Source: Aselliscus stoliczkanus (lineage: Eukaryota; Chordata; Mammalia; Chiroptera; Hipposideridae). Taken from it: a stretch of 64,000 bases of DNA. Of the stretch, positions 35,905-48,700 are shown in pieces. The notes under the pieces were generated by a model. It did not search any database and was not told the DNA's origin. It worked only from the letters and a program-made list of their open reading frames with translations. The stretch spans positions 90,521,852-90,585,851 of the forward strand of contig CM066736.1 of the NCBI GenBank assembly GCA_033961575.1. Direction: 5' to 3'. The translations under genes were made by a program, and so were the position numbers. Position 1 is the stretch's first letter. Each line of letters begins with the position of its first letter.

Positions 35905-36078
35905 GACAGGTTTTCCAGCCTCAACCAACGGTCCATTGTTCAATAGAGGAAGCATTGGTTGGTTTCTCCTGCTCCAAGACTTCTCCTGGCTGGAAGCATC
36001 AGAAGAGGAGGAAAAAGCCGATGAAGTGGTCAAATGGGTCAGCATGCAGGTAAACAAGCAAATAGGCAGGCGTGGTGG

Positions 36079-37893
36079 TTAGAAACCCTGGGATCTCTTG
36101 AGCTTGCGAATAGCAGCGCTGGTTTTCCCCTCAGTGGCAATGAGTACCTGCAGATTGGCGTGGTGGTTTTCAAATCCCATGGCCTGAAGAGACTCCATTT
36201 GCTTGCTGAAACGAACCTCAGGGGCTTGTGGAAGGTGGGAAGGATCTCCAGCGAGAGATTGTGGCTTCTGTAGGACTGCCCCAGATTTGTGGCAGCACTC
36301 AGGCCCTTTGGGCTCAGCCATATCTGGAACATCCCAGGCCCAGGGCTCTGTGTCGGGGTAGCCACAGCTGGGGGCAGGAAGCCAGCCCAGGCTCCATAGG
36401 TAAGGTGCAACCCAGGGTTGAACAGGAGCCTCAGTGGCCAATAGCTGCAGACCCTGCTCAATTTTCAATATTGCTTGTGATGCCTTAGGGTTGGCTAGGG
36501 ATGTGACTATGTCAGAAAGCTGTGTCTGCTGCAGGAAGGTGGGCAGCTGCTGCCTCCACTGTTCATTCAGTTGGGACATATTCATAAAAGACATCATCTG
36601 GGCTGCCAGGTATGGGTTGTTCAAAAGCAACTGCATCATGCTTCCTGTGATCTGGGAGCTGGTCTGCTCATCCCCTAACTCCTGGTCAGAGCTATCTAAA
36701 GAAATGGTGGCATCTTTGTCTTCTGCATGGGGCTGCTGGGTGATCTCTATGCTAGGTAAGGCAGGTACCCCAGCTGGCTGCTGAATGGCACAGGTATGAC
36801 TCTGGCCCTTGCTGGAATTGGTGGCAGCATTGGCCCTAGATGTATGATTCACCTTGTTGGGAGTAGCATTGTCTAAGGTAATTGAAGATAAACCACGAGA
36901 ACTAGTATAGGTGACCTGGGTTTTAGGGAGCTGGTCCTGCCTTTCCTGGGGTGATGGGGGAGAAGTGGGTGAGGGCTGGACTTGTTCCAGCACTTGTCCT
37001 CCCAGGAGAGCTGTGAAAATGTTGCCCTTAAAGGGATCTTGTAAGCTGTTGAGCATTTGGTCATTGGAATCAACGTGGCTTTGACCCAAGGTATTGGGCC
37101 CACCTGGGATTGTCTCTCTGCCCAGCTGTGATGGTGGGGTTAGTGAATGCTCACAGTTCTGCACAGGTTGCTGGATCTGCATGATCTCTTGAATCATGGC
37201 AAGATTTCTGGCCAGCTCCAACATCTGCCATAGGGTCTCAGAATTGTTAAGGATGTGTGAGACTTCTGGGTTCTGCTGCATCAATTGTTGCATGTCTGGG
37301 TGCTCTGAGAGGAACTGTATCATGAGATCTGTGTTGGACAGAAGCCTCTGGCTGCTAGGATTCTCTAGCACCTGTGCTGTGTTCTCTGGGCTTCCCACTT
37401 CCAGGTGCCAGGTATGCACCTGAGATGCATCAGGCTCCACAGAGGGAGCTGATTCCACTGGGGTGTGACTCAGAGCAGTCGGTTGGTATACCCCACTGCT
37501 GTTTCCTCTGCTGTTTCTGTCCTGGTAGTAGGGCTCATTGGTCAGCAGGCTCTGGGAGGAATGGGCCAACAATTTGGATCCTTGTTTAGATTTGATGACC
37601 AAGTGGATGGTGTGGCCATCTAGAATGCCCCTCTGACTCAGTGTGTCATGGTCTTTGAGAAGACGGCCCATAAAAACCAGCACTAATTGGTCCATTTGGC
37701 ATTTAAAGTAAGCTGAGAGCTTCTCCTTAAACTGCCTTACCAAGGTGTCTTCAGCTATCATAAAGTCTTTCTGCTTGCCTGGTGTCTTCACTATCACTCG
37801 AATGACACTCAGAGAGATATTCTTGTCTGCAGGCAGAACTGAAGGATGCCCAGCCGGAGCCATTCTGGGTGTTTGAGAGAAGATATGTGGCAT
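36079..37893 (-). CDS. UBQLNL: ubiquilin-like protein UBQLNL
   Basis: This is a 604-residue ubiquilin-like protein. The UBL spans about residues 30-104 ([46 protein letters not shown]). The central STI1-like segment spans about 190-255 ([17 protein letters not shown], then [12 protein letters not shown], where classic ubiquilins read NPAMMQE). A second helical Gln/Met-rich block ('[19 protein letters not shown]') and an [16 protein letters not shown] block follow. The C-terminal UBA-like domain spans about 563-600 ([17 protein letters not shown]), with an atypical last helix ([10 protein letters not shown]). The start at 37893 (MPHIFS) is preferred over the ATG at 37968: the extra 25 residues are Pro/Cys-rich and have no counterpart in the human protein as I recall it. 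Third of three tandem same-strand ubiquilins; the frame is intact. Confidence 0.9.
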   Translation of the reverse strand: MPHIFSQTPRMAPAGHPSVLPADKNISLSVIRVIVKTPGKQKDFMIAEDTLVRQFKEKLSAYFKCQMDQLVLVFMGRLLKDHDTLSQRGILDGHTIHLVIKSKQGSKLLAHSSQSLLTNEPYYQDRNSRGNSSGVYQPTALSHTPVESAPSVEPDASQVHTWHLEVGSPENTAQVLENPSSQRLLSNTDLMIQFLSEHPDMQQLMQQNPEVSHILNNSETLWQMLELARNLAMIQEIMQIQQPVQNCEHSLTPPSQLGRETIPGGPNTLGQSHVDSNDQMLNSLQDPFKGNIFTALLGGQVLEQVQPSPTSPPSPQERQDQLPKTQVTYTSSRGLSSITLDNATPNKVNHTSRANAATNSSKGQSHTCAIQQPAGVPALPSIEITQQPHAEDKDATISLDSSDQELGDEQTSSQITGSMMQLLLNNPYLAAQMMSFMNMSQLNEQWRQQLPTFLQQTQLSDIVTSLANPKASQAILKIEQGLQLLATEAPVQPWVAPYLWSLGWLPAPSCGYPDTEPWAWDVPDMAEPKGPECCHKSGAVLQKPQSLAGDPSHLPQAPEVRFSKQMESLQAMGFENHHANLQVLIATEGKTSAAIRKLKRSQGF

Positions 37894-38312
37894 GGACCTT
37901 CGTGGGTGGGCAGATGGGGAGCAGGTAAAAGCAGGGCAGGAAGGGTGAGGGCAGACAGATGGTTCCACTGACCCTTGTCTCAGGTGTTGTGTTCTCAGGC
38001 CACAAGCTAGCTTCCTTCTTGCCCAAAAAAGGGTGAGTGACCAGGCTGGGGCCAGGTATTTTGTGATGTTCTACCCCCACCTCAGTTCTCCAGATGTGAC
38101 CCAGCTGTGACCTGTGGTGGCTACTGATTCATACTTGGTGCATGGTGGGCTAAGTGAAGATGACTCCTCCCAGGGCTGCCCCTCCCTGTGCCCCACCCAC
38201 CAAGAGCATAACCTCTTCAGAAAAGGGATATTGTGATGTTAATCTGGCTTCACAGTCCCTGTAGGGACTAGCTGGAAAAGGAAACCATATTAGTCCAGAT
38301 CTTCATGAACGG
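37894..38312. other. 5' flank of UBQLNL, no gene seen
   Basis: GC-moderate sequence upstream of the UBQLNL start. No repeat is recognised; a non-coding first exon and promoter may lie here. Confidence 0.4.
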
Positions 38313-39316
38313 AATAAAATAAGACAATTTTCTTTTATTTCCCTTGCCCGAGGGGATATATCAGTAAAAATATTACTGAGGGTAATGTCTGCAAATTTAC
38401 TTCCCATGTTTTCTTCTAGGAATTTTATGGTTTCAGATATTATATTTAAGTCTTTAATCCATTTTGAATTTGTTTTCGTATATTGTGTATGCTGGTGGTT
38501 CATTTATTTGCACATGTCAGTCCAATTTTCCCAGCACCATTTATTAAATAAACTGTCTTTACTCCGATATAAATTCTTGCTTCCATTGTCATAGATTAAA
38601 TGACCATATATGGATGGATTTATTTCTGGGCTCTCTATTCTGTTCCATTGGTCTATGTGTCTGTTTTTATGCCAGTGGCATACTGCTTTGATTACTGTAG
38701 CCTTGTACTATGATTTGATGTCAGGTAGTATGATACCTCCCACTTTGTTCTTATTTCTCAAGATTGTCATGGCTATTCGGGGTCTTTTATGGTTCCATGT
38801 AAATTTTAGGATTCTATGTTCTATTTCTGAGAAAAATGTCCTTGGTAGTTTGATTGGAATTGCACTGAATCTATATATTGCCTTAGGTAGTATTGACATT
38901 TTAACTATATTAATTCTTTCTATCCATGAACATAGTATGTATTTCCATTTATTTGTATGTTCTTTGATTTCTCTGTTCAGTGTCTCATAATTTTCTCAGT
39001 ACAGGTCTTTTACTTCTTTAATTAAATTTATTCCTAGATCTTTTATTGTTTTTGTATCAATTGTAAAAGGGATTGATTTCCTGATTTCTTCTTCTGATAG
39101 TTTATTATTGGTGTATACAAATGCAACTGATCTAGGAATATTAATTTTGTGTCCTGCTACCTTACTAAATTCATTGATCAGTTCTACCAGTTTTTTGGTG
39201 GAATCGTTGGTATTCTTTCTACATAGTATCATGTGATCTGCATATAATGACAGTTTTACTTCCTCCTTTCCAATTTGGATATGGGGTTACATCAAGCTTA
39301 AAAGTTTTTTTAACAG

Positions 39317-39788
39317 GGCCGGCCGAGTGGCGCATTGGTTAAGCGCTGGTTTGGGGATGCCAGCGGCCCCAGTTCGGATCCCACATGAGGGCCAGTGACA
39401 CTGCCCTCTACAGCTAACAACAGCTCCACCTGGAGCTGGGCTGTGCGAGCCCCGGTGATGGTGTGGGCTGCAGCCCCTGCTGCAGTGGGCTGCCATAGGC
39501 TACAGTGAGTGGCCCGCAGCCAGCGTGAGCTGCTGGCAGCCAGCGTGAGCTTCCAATAGCCGCAGTGAGAGACATCCAGAGGCCAGCGACCGATCTGCCT
39601 CATCCGGGAAGAGCGCAATGACGATACCAACAGTGAAGCAACATCCTCCGCAACTAAACTGAAGAACAAAAAGACAGCAACTTGTCTGTTCCCCTTCCCC
39701 GATTCCCCAACGTTGTTCCCCTCTGCCAATTCCCCAATAAAAAATCTTTTAAAAAAAAAAACAAAAAAAAAAAAACAACAACAAAAAC
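39317..39788 (+). mobile_element. long bat SINE inside the L1, at the inversion junction
   Basis: This is a full-length long-form SINE, flanked by a perfect 14-bp duplication, AGTTTTTTTAACAG, at 39303-39316 and 39789-39802. The duplication overlaps the first L1 bases of the direct segment, so the SINE arrived after the inverted L1. Confidence 0.95.
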
Positions 39789-40409
39789 AGTTTTTTTAAC
39801 AGCAAAGGAAATCATCAATAAAACAAAAAGGCAGCCTACTGAATGGGAGAAGATATTTGCCAATGATATATCTGATAAGGGGTTAATATCCAAAGTTTAT
39901 AAAACACTCATGAAACTCAACACCAAAAAAACAAACAACCCAATTTAAAAATGGGCAGAGGATATGAAGAGGCATTTCTCTAAAGAGGACATGCAGATGG
40001 CCAACAAGCATATAAAAAAATGTTCAACCTCACTAATCATCAGAGAAATGCAAATAAAAACCACAATGAGATACCACCTCACTCTGGTCAGAATGGCTGT
40101 CATCAATAAATCAACAAACAACAAGTGCTGGCGAGGGTGTGGAGAAAAGGAAACCCTGGTGCACTGTTGGTGGGACTGCAAGTTGGTGCAGCCATTATGG
40201 AAATCAGTATGAAGTATCTCAAAAAACTGGAAATGGAACTACCGTATGACCTAGCAATTCCACTCTTGGGTATTTACCCAGAGGAATCCAAGATGCTAAG
40301 TTGAAAAAATATATGCACCCCTATGTTTATTGCAGCGCTATTTACAATAGCCAAGACTTGGAAACAACCGAAATGCTCACCGGTAGACGACTGGATTAAG
40401 AAACTGTGG

Positions 40410-40521
40410 GGACTGACCAAGTAGCGCGTTGGTTAAGAGCTGGCTTGGGAAGCCAGCGGCCCTGGTTCGGATCCCACATATGAGGGCCAGTGACACTGCC
40501 CTCAAAAAAAAAAAAAAAAAA
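40410..40521 (+). mobile_element. short (head-only) bat SINE inside L1 ORF2
   Basis: It has a tRNA-like head ending GGGCCAGTGACACTGCCCTC and then pure poly-A. It is flanked by a perfect 12-bp duplication, AAGAAACTGTGG, at 40398-40409 and 40522-40533, which splits the L1 codons for IKKLWYIYT. Confidence 0.95.
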
Positions 40522-41510
40522 AAGAAACTGTGGTACATTTATACAATGGAGTATTACTCCGCTATAAAGAAGAATGAAATTGTACCATTTGCAACGATAA
40601 GGATGGAGACTATTATGTTCAGTGAAATAAGTCAGTCAGAGAAAGACAAATACCATATGTTCTCACTTATATGTGGAATCTGAAAAACTGAATGAATGAG
40701 CAAAGTAAACAGAAACAGACTCATAGATATAAAGGAAATACTGGTGGTTGCTGATGGGGAGGGGGGAGAGGATGGGAGAGAGGAAGAAGGGATTAGACAG
40801 CATAAATAGGTAACTACAGTATTGCCACAGGGATATGAAACACAGTTCAGGGAATATAATAATGTAAACATTTTGTGGGGTGTCAGATGGTCACATGTCT
40901 TGTTAGGGGACCACTTCATGGATGGAGTAGAGCCTTGATCACTGCACTGTACACCTGAAGCTGATGTTGTATAATATTTTATGCCAACTGTAATTGAATA
41001 TATATATATTCACAGGATGTGGAGTATAGTGTGGAGTGGAGTCAAGGGAATTGTAATAGATATGTATGATATGGGGGGGTGGAGTGGCGAATTAGGGAGG
41101 GGGGTTGTCACTTTGAGGGGTAAAAAGTATAACTATTGCACTGTGTTGTACACCTGAAAGTAATTTTAAAAAGATGTTTATTTCACAATAAAAGAAATTT
41201 TTTTTAAAAAAGTAGATTTGGCTGCTTAGCTAGGAGCAAATGCGGGGAGGTGAGAGGGAGAAAATGGGGAAAATGAGAATGACTGTTAATGGGTGTGTAT
41301 TTTCCATTAAGGGTATGAAGTGGTCTATAATCCATTGTGGTGATGACTACACAACTCTGAATACAGTGAACATCACTGAATTGTATCCTTTAAATGAGTG
41401 AATTGTATGGTATGTGAAGTATATATTAGTAACACAGTTAAATAAAAATAATAAAATAATAAATTAAAGAAATAAATAATAAGATAATAAAATAAAATAA
41501 GATAATTTTC

Positions 41511-42778
41511 CAGAAAACTGAGGACAAAGTTCTTAAAATGGAACTATTAAAAAAACAAAGGCCAGATTGTTTTTGTGGGATGTGTATTTCTCTGGTGATA
41601 TGTGTGGGCTCTTTATAGAAATGTTAAGGCTTGCCGTATGAAAAGTTTGGTCTATTGAAGCCATAGATAAAACCACATACCTGTGGGTAAGAATGAAATT
41701 TCTCCCATAGGAAGGAGCTTATTACTTTTGTTAGTGACTTCCAGTTAGTTCCATGCAAATTTGGAGGATGGTGCTTGATTTTTATTTGGATAGCAGGTGA
41801 ATTTTCTGTTAGTGGATAGGTTTAAATGCATATCTGTATTTATGTTGATGTTTGGGTGTGGATGGAAATATTGTATATGTGAGAATGAGAAGGCATACAT
41901 CTAATTGGATATATATATATGAATGCATATGTGTGAAAGTGTAAGCATGAGAGAGAGTGTGTGAAATGTTCTGATTTCTGTGTGACTGTGAAGACTTCAG
42001 GGTCTGAAACTTTGAACATTCCACCTGCCTGGAAGGGAGGTGTACCACACAGACAGGTAAGTGTCAAGCAGAGAGTCCAAGCCCATATGGGCTCAGCATG
42101 TTGAAGAAACTGCAGACAGTTGGCTAATAGACTTCCTGCTATCATGCCCAAGGATTCTGTATTGAGAATGTCTGGACCTCCAGCCCAGTCCACATCAGAC
42201 CCACCTCATGCTCAGCCATCAGCTGCTCACTTCCTAGAGCAGGACTCAGACCTTAGCCCCTCTCTCAATTGCATTCAAAAATGAGATTGATTCAGGATAG
42301 TGAAACATTGATTTTCACACCAAGACTCTGCATCATTTTTCCCCAGGTATCAAACAGGAGGTTGGAGTAAAGAAAGGGAATGTGCACATCCCACTCTAAT
42401 GACCAACTCCCCTAGATCTTCTGCACCAGAACCAGAGGCTCTCAACCTGGGACTTAAACAATTCCAAACCTAGCTCATAGCGTCCTCAAAATACAGCATA
42501 TGATATTTGTTTTAAAAATGATACGTCCAGCTCCTACAATTTGGATTCTGGTAAAGAGAAAGTAACATTTTCCATCTCATATTTTGTTTCCCAATGAAAT
42601 CCACCTAGACCATAATTAAAGAGAACTTTAATGTGCTGATTGAAATAGTATGTATAAAGAACTAACTAGATACATAATCAATGCCATTAATCTTTAGAGC
42701 TGGTGGCCATTTGGAGGAGTGGTCCACCTGAAGGGTAAAGAGGAGAACGTGTTTCTACCAACGCTCTGCCTTGGGGTC
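41511..42778. other. 3' flank of OLFM5, no other gene
   Basis: No gene was found. A TG/AT-rich decayed simple repeat lies at about 41820-41960. No recognised transposon was seen. Confidence 0.45.
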
Positions 42779-45700
42779 TTAGGACCTGGAGGCCTTCTTG
42801 GGTTTGACAGCTTTTGGTGGAGCCTGAGCCCCTGAGGGCCTTTTGGCTGGTGGCCTCGGTAGCCTGTGCTTCAGTGTCAGGAAACTGAGGTCATAATTGA
42901 CCAGGTAGCCATCATTGTAGACATACAGCTTATGATCTAAGGGGCAATAGTTGATGCCGTGTAGTGTTTCCAGCATCTTATCCAGCAGGATGCTCAGATG
43001 GTGCTCCTGCCCAGTAGTGGTATCAAAGGCATAGAAGATCTCCTCTTGACGGGTGCTCAGTGAGCGTAAGGCATACAGCACCCCACAGGCCATGAACGCC
43101 CCTGACAGGGCTGGCTTATACTGGCTGGTGTGCCAGGTGTTCTCCACTTCTAAAGTGCTGGCATTGAGGAGACTCACAACCAGGTTTCCCTTGCTCTCTT
43201 CAGTGGCATAGAGCACCCACAGCCCCTTCTCATCACCAGCAAAGTCTAAGTCTTTCCAGGGCACACCAGCATAGGAGAAGCGGTTCTTGTAGGTGGCGCC
43301 TGGCAATGGGCGCTGCAGAACCAGGCTGTTGGAGGAGAGGTCCACCTTGGCCATTTCAGCTGTGCCATAGTAGTTAAAGTACATGAAGTTTTTGTAAACA
43401 GTATTGCCACTGCCATCACCATAGCCCATCTTCCACTCCTCATAGTTCTTCATCAATACCAGGTCGTCGTAGGACTTGTGCAGCCGGTAGTAGTCAAAGT
43501 ACCTAGGCCAAACCCCACACCAAATCATCAGGTGACAGCAAAAAGCAGGGTAACAAATTGCTATTAAAAATAGGCAGGCTAGGGCCGGCCAAGTTGTGCG
43601 GTGGTTAAGAGCTGGTCTTGGGAAGCCAGCGGCCCCGGTTCGGATCTCACACATGAGGGCCAGTGACACTGCCCTCAAAAAAATAAATAAATAAATAAAA
43701 TGGGCAGGCTACTGTTCTAATTCATAGTGGGGGCTTTGGAATCAAACAGAATGGATTTTTTATATTTTTTACTTACAATATACTATGATAAAATAAATAA
43801 TTGTTTTAAAAAAAAACAATAACAATAGTAATAACATCAGCTGCAACAATGCCTAATAGGCACTGTGCATGCATTATCTCATTTAATTATAATAAAAGTA
43901 CTGTCAGATAGGCCTTATCCCCACAGATTAGGAGACTGGGTCTCAAAAAGGTGAATTGGTTCAAGGTCAATCAGCTCATAAGTAAATTCCTAAGAAGAAA
44001 AACCAAAGGATCTACCTCCTTGATTGTCAGGACTGGGCAAAATAATGCAAATAAAATAATTACTTGAGTATTCATCTCAAAGTAAGCAATCAGCAAGTGG
44101 TAGCTATTATGTTTTTTCTTCTTTGTGGATAATCTTCTTTACCTAGACTTCACTGCCTTGTCCCTGCCCTTCAGACAGAGGTGCCCTGTAGCAGGACATT
44201 ATTCTGAAGCTGGATTCAGGGAGAGTTATGCTCAGAAATTCTCTTTGGAAAGTCCCTTAAATCATTCTTGACTTATGAGTATCTCCATCTCTTAGTATTA
44301 GGCAGTATGTTCTGCCTTACCCACAGAGATTTGAGAGGATTTAAAAAACAGAAGCATGTGGACATGTTTCACGTGCTACAAAATGTCTATAGGAATTGGG
44401 GAGCATTATTATCAGTAAAAAGCTCATTTTTCTGATATGAACTTCAACTGGGGCTCTTCAATGACTGGTTCAAACCACATTTATCCTTCCCTCCCATGAA
44501 CTCCTATTCAATTGGTTCTGTATCACACATCTCTATGTACTGACTTTAAACTCCCTGTGTGTGAGTTCTTAACCAGACTGCCAGTTTATTGAAGGGCTCA
44601 TTCATCTACTCATTGATTCATTTAGCCATTCTTTCCTCTAACAAATATTTATCTGCACCTACTATGTAATCTCATGTGATATTCTCATATATTTAATTAC
44701 TCTCATTTTGCAGCTGACTAAGAATACATCTGAGATGTTAATTCATTTCTCCAAGGTCACATAGCTTAAGTAGCAGTACTGAAATTTATACTCAGGCCTG
44801 TTTGACTCCAGGACTTAAGCTTGGTCAAGTTCATCCTCTGAGAGCAGAAGTTAGGATTCTGAGGCCCAGGTGTAGAAGAGTTTGCTCTTGAGAAAAGAAC
44901 AGGCTAGGAATAAAACCAGCTCTGGATGACAAGAGGATTAAACCTTTCAGACAGTGAATTTGAGAAGGAAGCTCAGGGCAGTCTAGGCCATCTTTAACCC
45001 ATGAGAGGAACATCAGTAGGTAACTTGTCAAGCATAGGCTGTTTGCCCAGGGGCACACCTGAAATAGAAGAAGCGAGGATGGGGCCACAAAGCAACCTAC
45101 TAGGGTAGGATAGGGAACATTTGGAATGAACCTGGTTGCAGAAGAGAAATCATCCTGGACTCACCTGCCTTCTGCACTCAGAGGGGCCACCCAGTAGAGG
45201 GAAGAAGCTGGACTGGGTGCTGAGTCTCGGCCCCAGGCCCCTGCTTTATAAGAGAAGCCTCTCCAATTAAGCTGCACCACGAGAGGACTGCTGACTCCCT
45301 GGAGGCCTCCATGGGCACAAGAACCTAGAGAAGAGAACAGGCAAGGTATGAGCTAGGCGTGAAGCACATGCCTAAGAAAGTATGAAAGTATAATAACCAT
45401 GTGCATTTGAGTGTATGTCCATGCACCTGAGTGCATATATAAATGTATAAGCAGGTGTGATTGTGCATGAATAAAGGTTAGTGTTTATGTCTAATTATGG
45501 ATGTATTTACATGTGTGTGTATGTGGGTATGCCCATGTGTGAGAATGTACCAATCTTGGTCTGCATCCTTAGTGATACACTAAACAAGGAAATGCAATAT
45601 TTATTCTACATCAAGATTTTAACTGTCCATCCCTCAGTATAGCATGGCAACCCTGCATGTCCAACCCTGTCTTGGGAAGATGAGATCTTGGGAAGATTCA

Positions 45701-48700
45701 TCCGAGGCCTCACCTGGGGACAGGGGTGGGTCAGGATGTATGGAGGCCTCTTCTTCCTCCTTCTGTCTCTCACACTCATGTAACTGGCCTTCTAGGACAT
45801 CTACCTCCTGGAGGAGAGCATGGAAGCTGCGTTGGTCAGAGTCAGCCAGGAGCTGGAGTGTGAGGCTGGCATTAGCCACCTGTGGAAATGAGAGACCAGG
45901 AATGTGGCTCACTGTGTGCTGTTAAGAACCAAACTCAGGATCCCATTATTTCTCAGCTCAGGATCTTCTTCCACAGAAAGAAGTGATTTTGGAAACTGTC
46001 ACATTTGAAATTAGATAAGACAGGAGGCTATTAAGGGGAGAGAGATTCTTTCATCCATCCACATACCTGGCTCTGGAGTTGGTAGAGGAGGTCCCTGGAC
46101 CCACTAAGTCTTCCCTTAGTCTTAAGCTGGGCCACCAACTCCTGTGCTCCCTCCAGCTCCAGGCGCAGCTGGTTGAAGGCTGGGAACTGATAGGAGGAAG
46201 TAAGGGCAATAGGATTTCTGGACTTCAGGGCACTGTTCGTTTCCAGGACCCAGTTCTCCTGATCTTCAATGGCACGTGCATACTCACTGACCTAGGCATG
46301 GGGTGGATGGTCAGGCAGTTCCCCCAAACTGCAACACCTGGGCTCTTCCCACTCATTCACATCCCCCCAACCATGCCACACAGCCTACAAAATTCTCTCA
46401 TATCTGCCACCTTATTTGCTTCCATTAACAGCTCTTGAGGTGAGCATTAGTGTTATCCCTGTTTCAAAGCTGAGGACACTTGTACCCTTTTCACTGCAGG
46501 AAAAATACCGACTCTGTCTCCTGCATCACCCAGAGTCTCTTTCCTTTTCTGGTTAAAGTCATACACTCTCAGGATTGGTTTAGTGAGTAAATAAATGGAC
46601 AGACTTCCAGCTTCCAATCTGGCCCCATGCCATCAACCTTCCCCAGGAGCTCCACTAGTGACTATTACAAAAAGCAAGTACCCACATCACACTGTTGATG
46701 CAACATTTCTGTTCATTCATTCTTACTTACAGCATCAATTCCAAGCTCACCAGCCTGGCCTACAAATCTCTCCACATATTGCCTCCATTTTAACTCTTCC
46801 TCAAACTCTTTTCTGCCTTCTTTGCACTGGTCATCCCACTTCCAAGCCTTTTCTTGTTCTATACCCTCTTCCCATCTCCCAGTATATCCATATTCATTAG
46901 TTCACCCATTCATGTAGGAAGCACTCCCTACATAAGCGTGTCTATATTGTTACTACCACTGGGATCCCAAAACAGTACCTGATTTTCCCTTCATACTAAA
47001 GAACTACCTCAAAGAAGAGGGCTATGCTTCCTTCAGCTTTTTCTCTACAGCCAGGGCTCATTTCCAAGCTGGCTCCAGGAGAGGTTGTGCTTGTGCCCCT
47101 TACAGCCCCAGCCCCAACCCCAGCGCCAGCCTCAGCCCCAGCACTCACCCTGGACAGCTCCTGCTCATACTTGCCCATAAGCTCCTGGGTTGTTCTCTGT
47201 AGCTGTTCCAGCTGCTGCAGGTAGATGGGGTTGTTGGGCAGGTGAACCACACAATGGCATGTGCCATCCTTATCCTTGGAGCCTGACACACCTCTTATCA
47301 GCTGCAAAAGCATGGTTACAGGCACATTAAGCATATATGTTGGGGCACAATGTGCTATTTAGCAACATGAGACAGGAGAAGAGTCTGACCCTGCTCTGAT
47401 GTGCCTGAGAACAGCTCTGTCTGCCACAGGAGGTTGTTCTTGACTGCCTGGGCTTCCTTCTGCCATGGGTTTGAGTGACCCTTTTTTTGATTTCCCAGAA
47501 CTGAAGCCACAGTCCCCTTCCAGCTCTTACCAGTAGGGCCATGCTCTCCCTACCTCATGTACTGGCTGGCTTTGGCTGCAATTCACATAACTGGAAGCAG
47601 AGTTTTCCTTGATGCTCTGTGGGAGAGAGGAAAGCTGCTCTGAAGAGAAGTGTCAAGGGACCAGCTGAGGAGCTATGGTTCTCTGCCTACTCCCACCAGA
47701 GAGATTAATAGATTCCCGCAGCTTCACTGTCTTGAAGACAGGAGAACAGAGAGTTTCAAATCATCAAAGAAAGGATATTAATATTAACAGCATCATGGAG
47801 CACCAGAGTCTGAATATTCGGCATTCACAAGAACATGACAAGGTAGGACTTGTAATCCGCATTTATAATTGAAAAAAACTGAGTTTCTGAGAATTAAAAA
47901 AAAATTTCACTAAGTCACATGATTAATAAGTGAGCAAGCTGGAAGCTGCCTGCAGGTCTCATGTTTGTGCTAGGTCCTGTGCTTTTATTCCTAAGGCAGC
48001 AGCAGAGCTCCAAGTTTTGTAGGGGTGGGTAAGCGATGCGGGCCCTTCACCACAGCGTGAAGGTGGGAGGCAGCTGCCTTGCCTCAGCTAAATAGAGCAA
48101 GGGGAGAAAGGTTCTAAGGTTAAGAGCTGCCTAATTTGGGATCTTCTCCCCTTTTCCTATCATCTTACTTATACACCCACTGATTCTAGAGACAGAGTGC
48201 CTGAGTTCTACTTCTGGCTCAGAGAAAACAGGCAAATTACTTAACCTCTCTGTGTCCCAGTGTCCTTGTGTGTAAATGAGGACACCTATGTTTTATTTTA
48301 AGAATTATAAATATATGTAGAGGTTAATTTGTAAAGACTCTTACTAGCTTTTGGTTATTATATTGAGTTGTCAGAAAATTCATGACTTATTTTTCTCTGT
48401 TTTTCGTCGCAAAAATGCGTCATGACTTTTCCAATAACCCAATAGTTATTAAGACTCTTATTAGCCTGTTAGTTATTATGATCCCTTATGTCCATTTGTC
48501 CACTCCAACTCTGAGCCAGATGGGCCAGTACTGGATCAAAGGCTTCTTCCCAAGTTATTGATTAGGACTCTGTCACCAGCTGGAGTTTCTTTACAGAATC
48601 TTCAAGAATTAAGATGTGGCCTCTGTCCTCTGAATAGTCCCACACATAGCTTCTGTGGCCCTGGTAGTTAATCTGGCTGTCTTCAGCCTATAACTCCAGC

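Larger units (their letters stand above)
38333..41490. mobile_element. L1 with 5' inversion (twin-primed), two SINEs inside
   Basis: The left segment (38333 to about 39302) is L1 ORF2 on the minus strand, from the YADD-box region (here YADHM) to ...SPRAREIK. The right segment (from 39803) is L1 ORF2 on the plus strand, starting [15 protein letters not shown], which in ORF2 follows REIK after a short gap. It continues through ...[32 protein letters not shown] and the 3' UTR. The order (inverted 5' half, then direct 3' half) is the product of twin priming. A 20-bp duplication with one mismatch flanks the unit, at 38313-38332 and 41491-41510. The last 280 bp (41205-41490) resemble another, older L1 3' end. 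Confidence 0.88.

Noticed and set aside
37894..37968. 25-codon N-terminal extension of UBQLNL
   Set aside because: Composition is Pro/Cys/Ser-rich. The remembered human protein begins at the equivalent of MPHIFS. Kept only as a less likely start.
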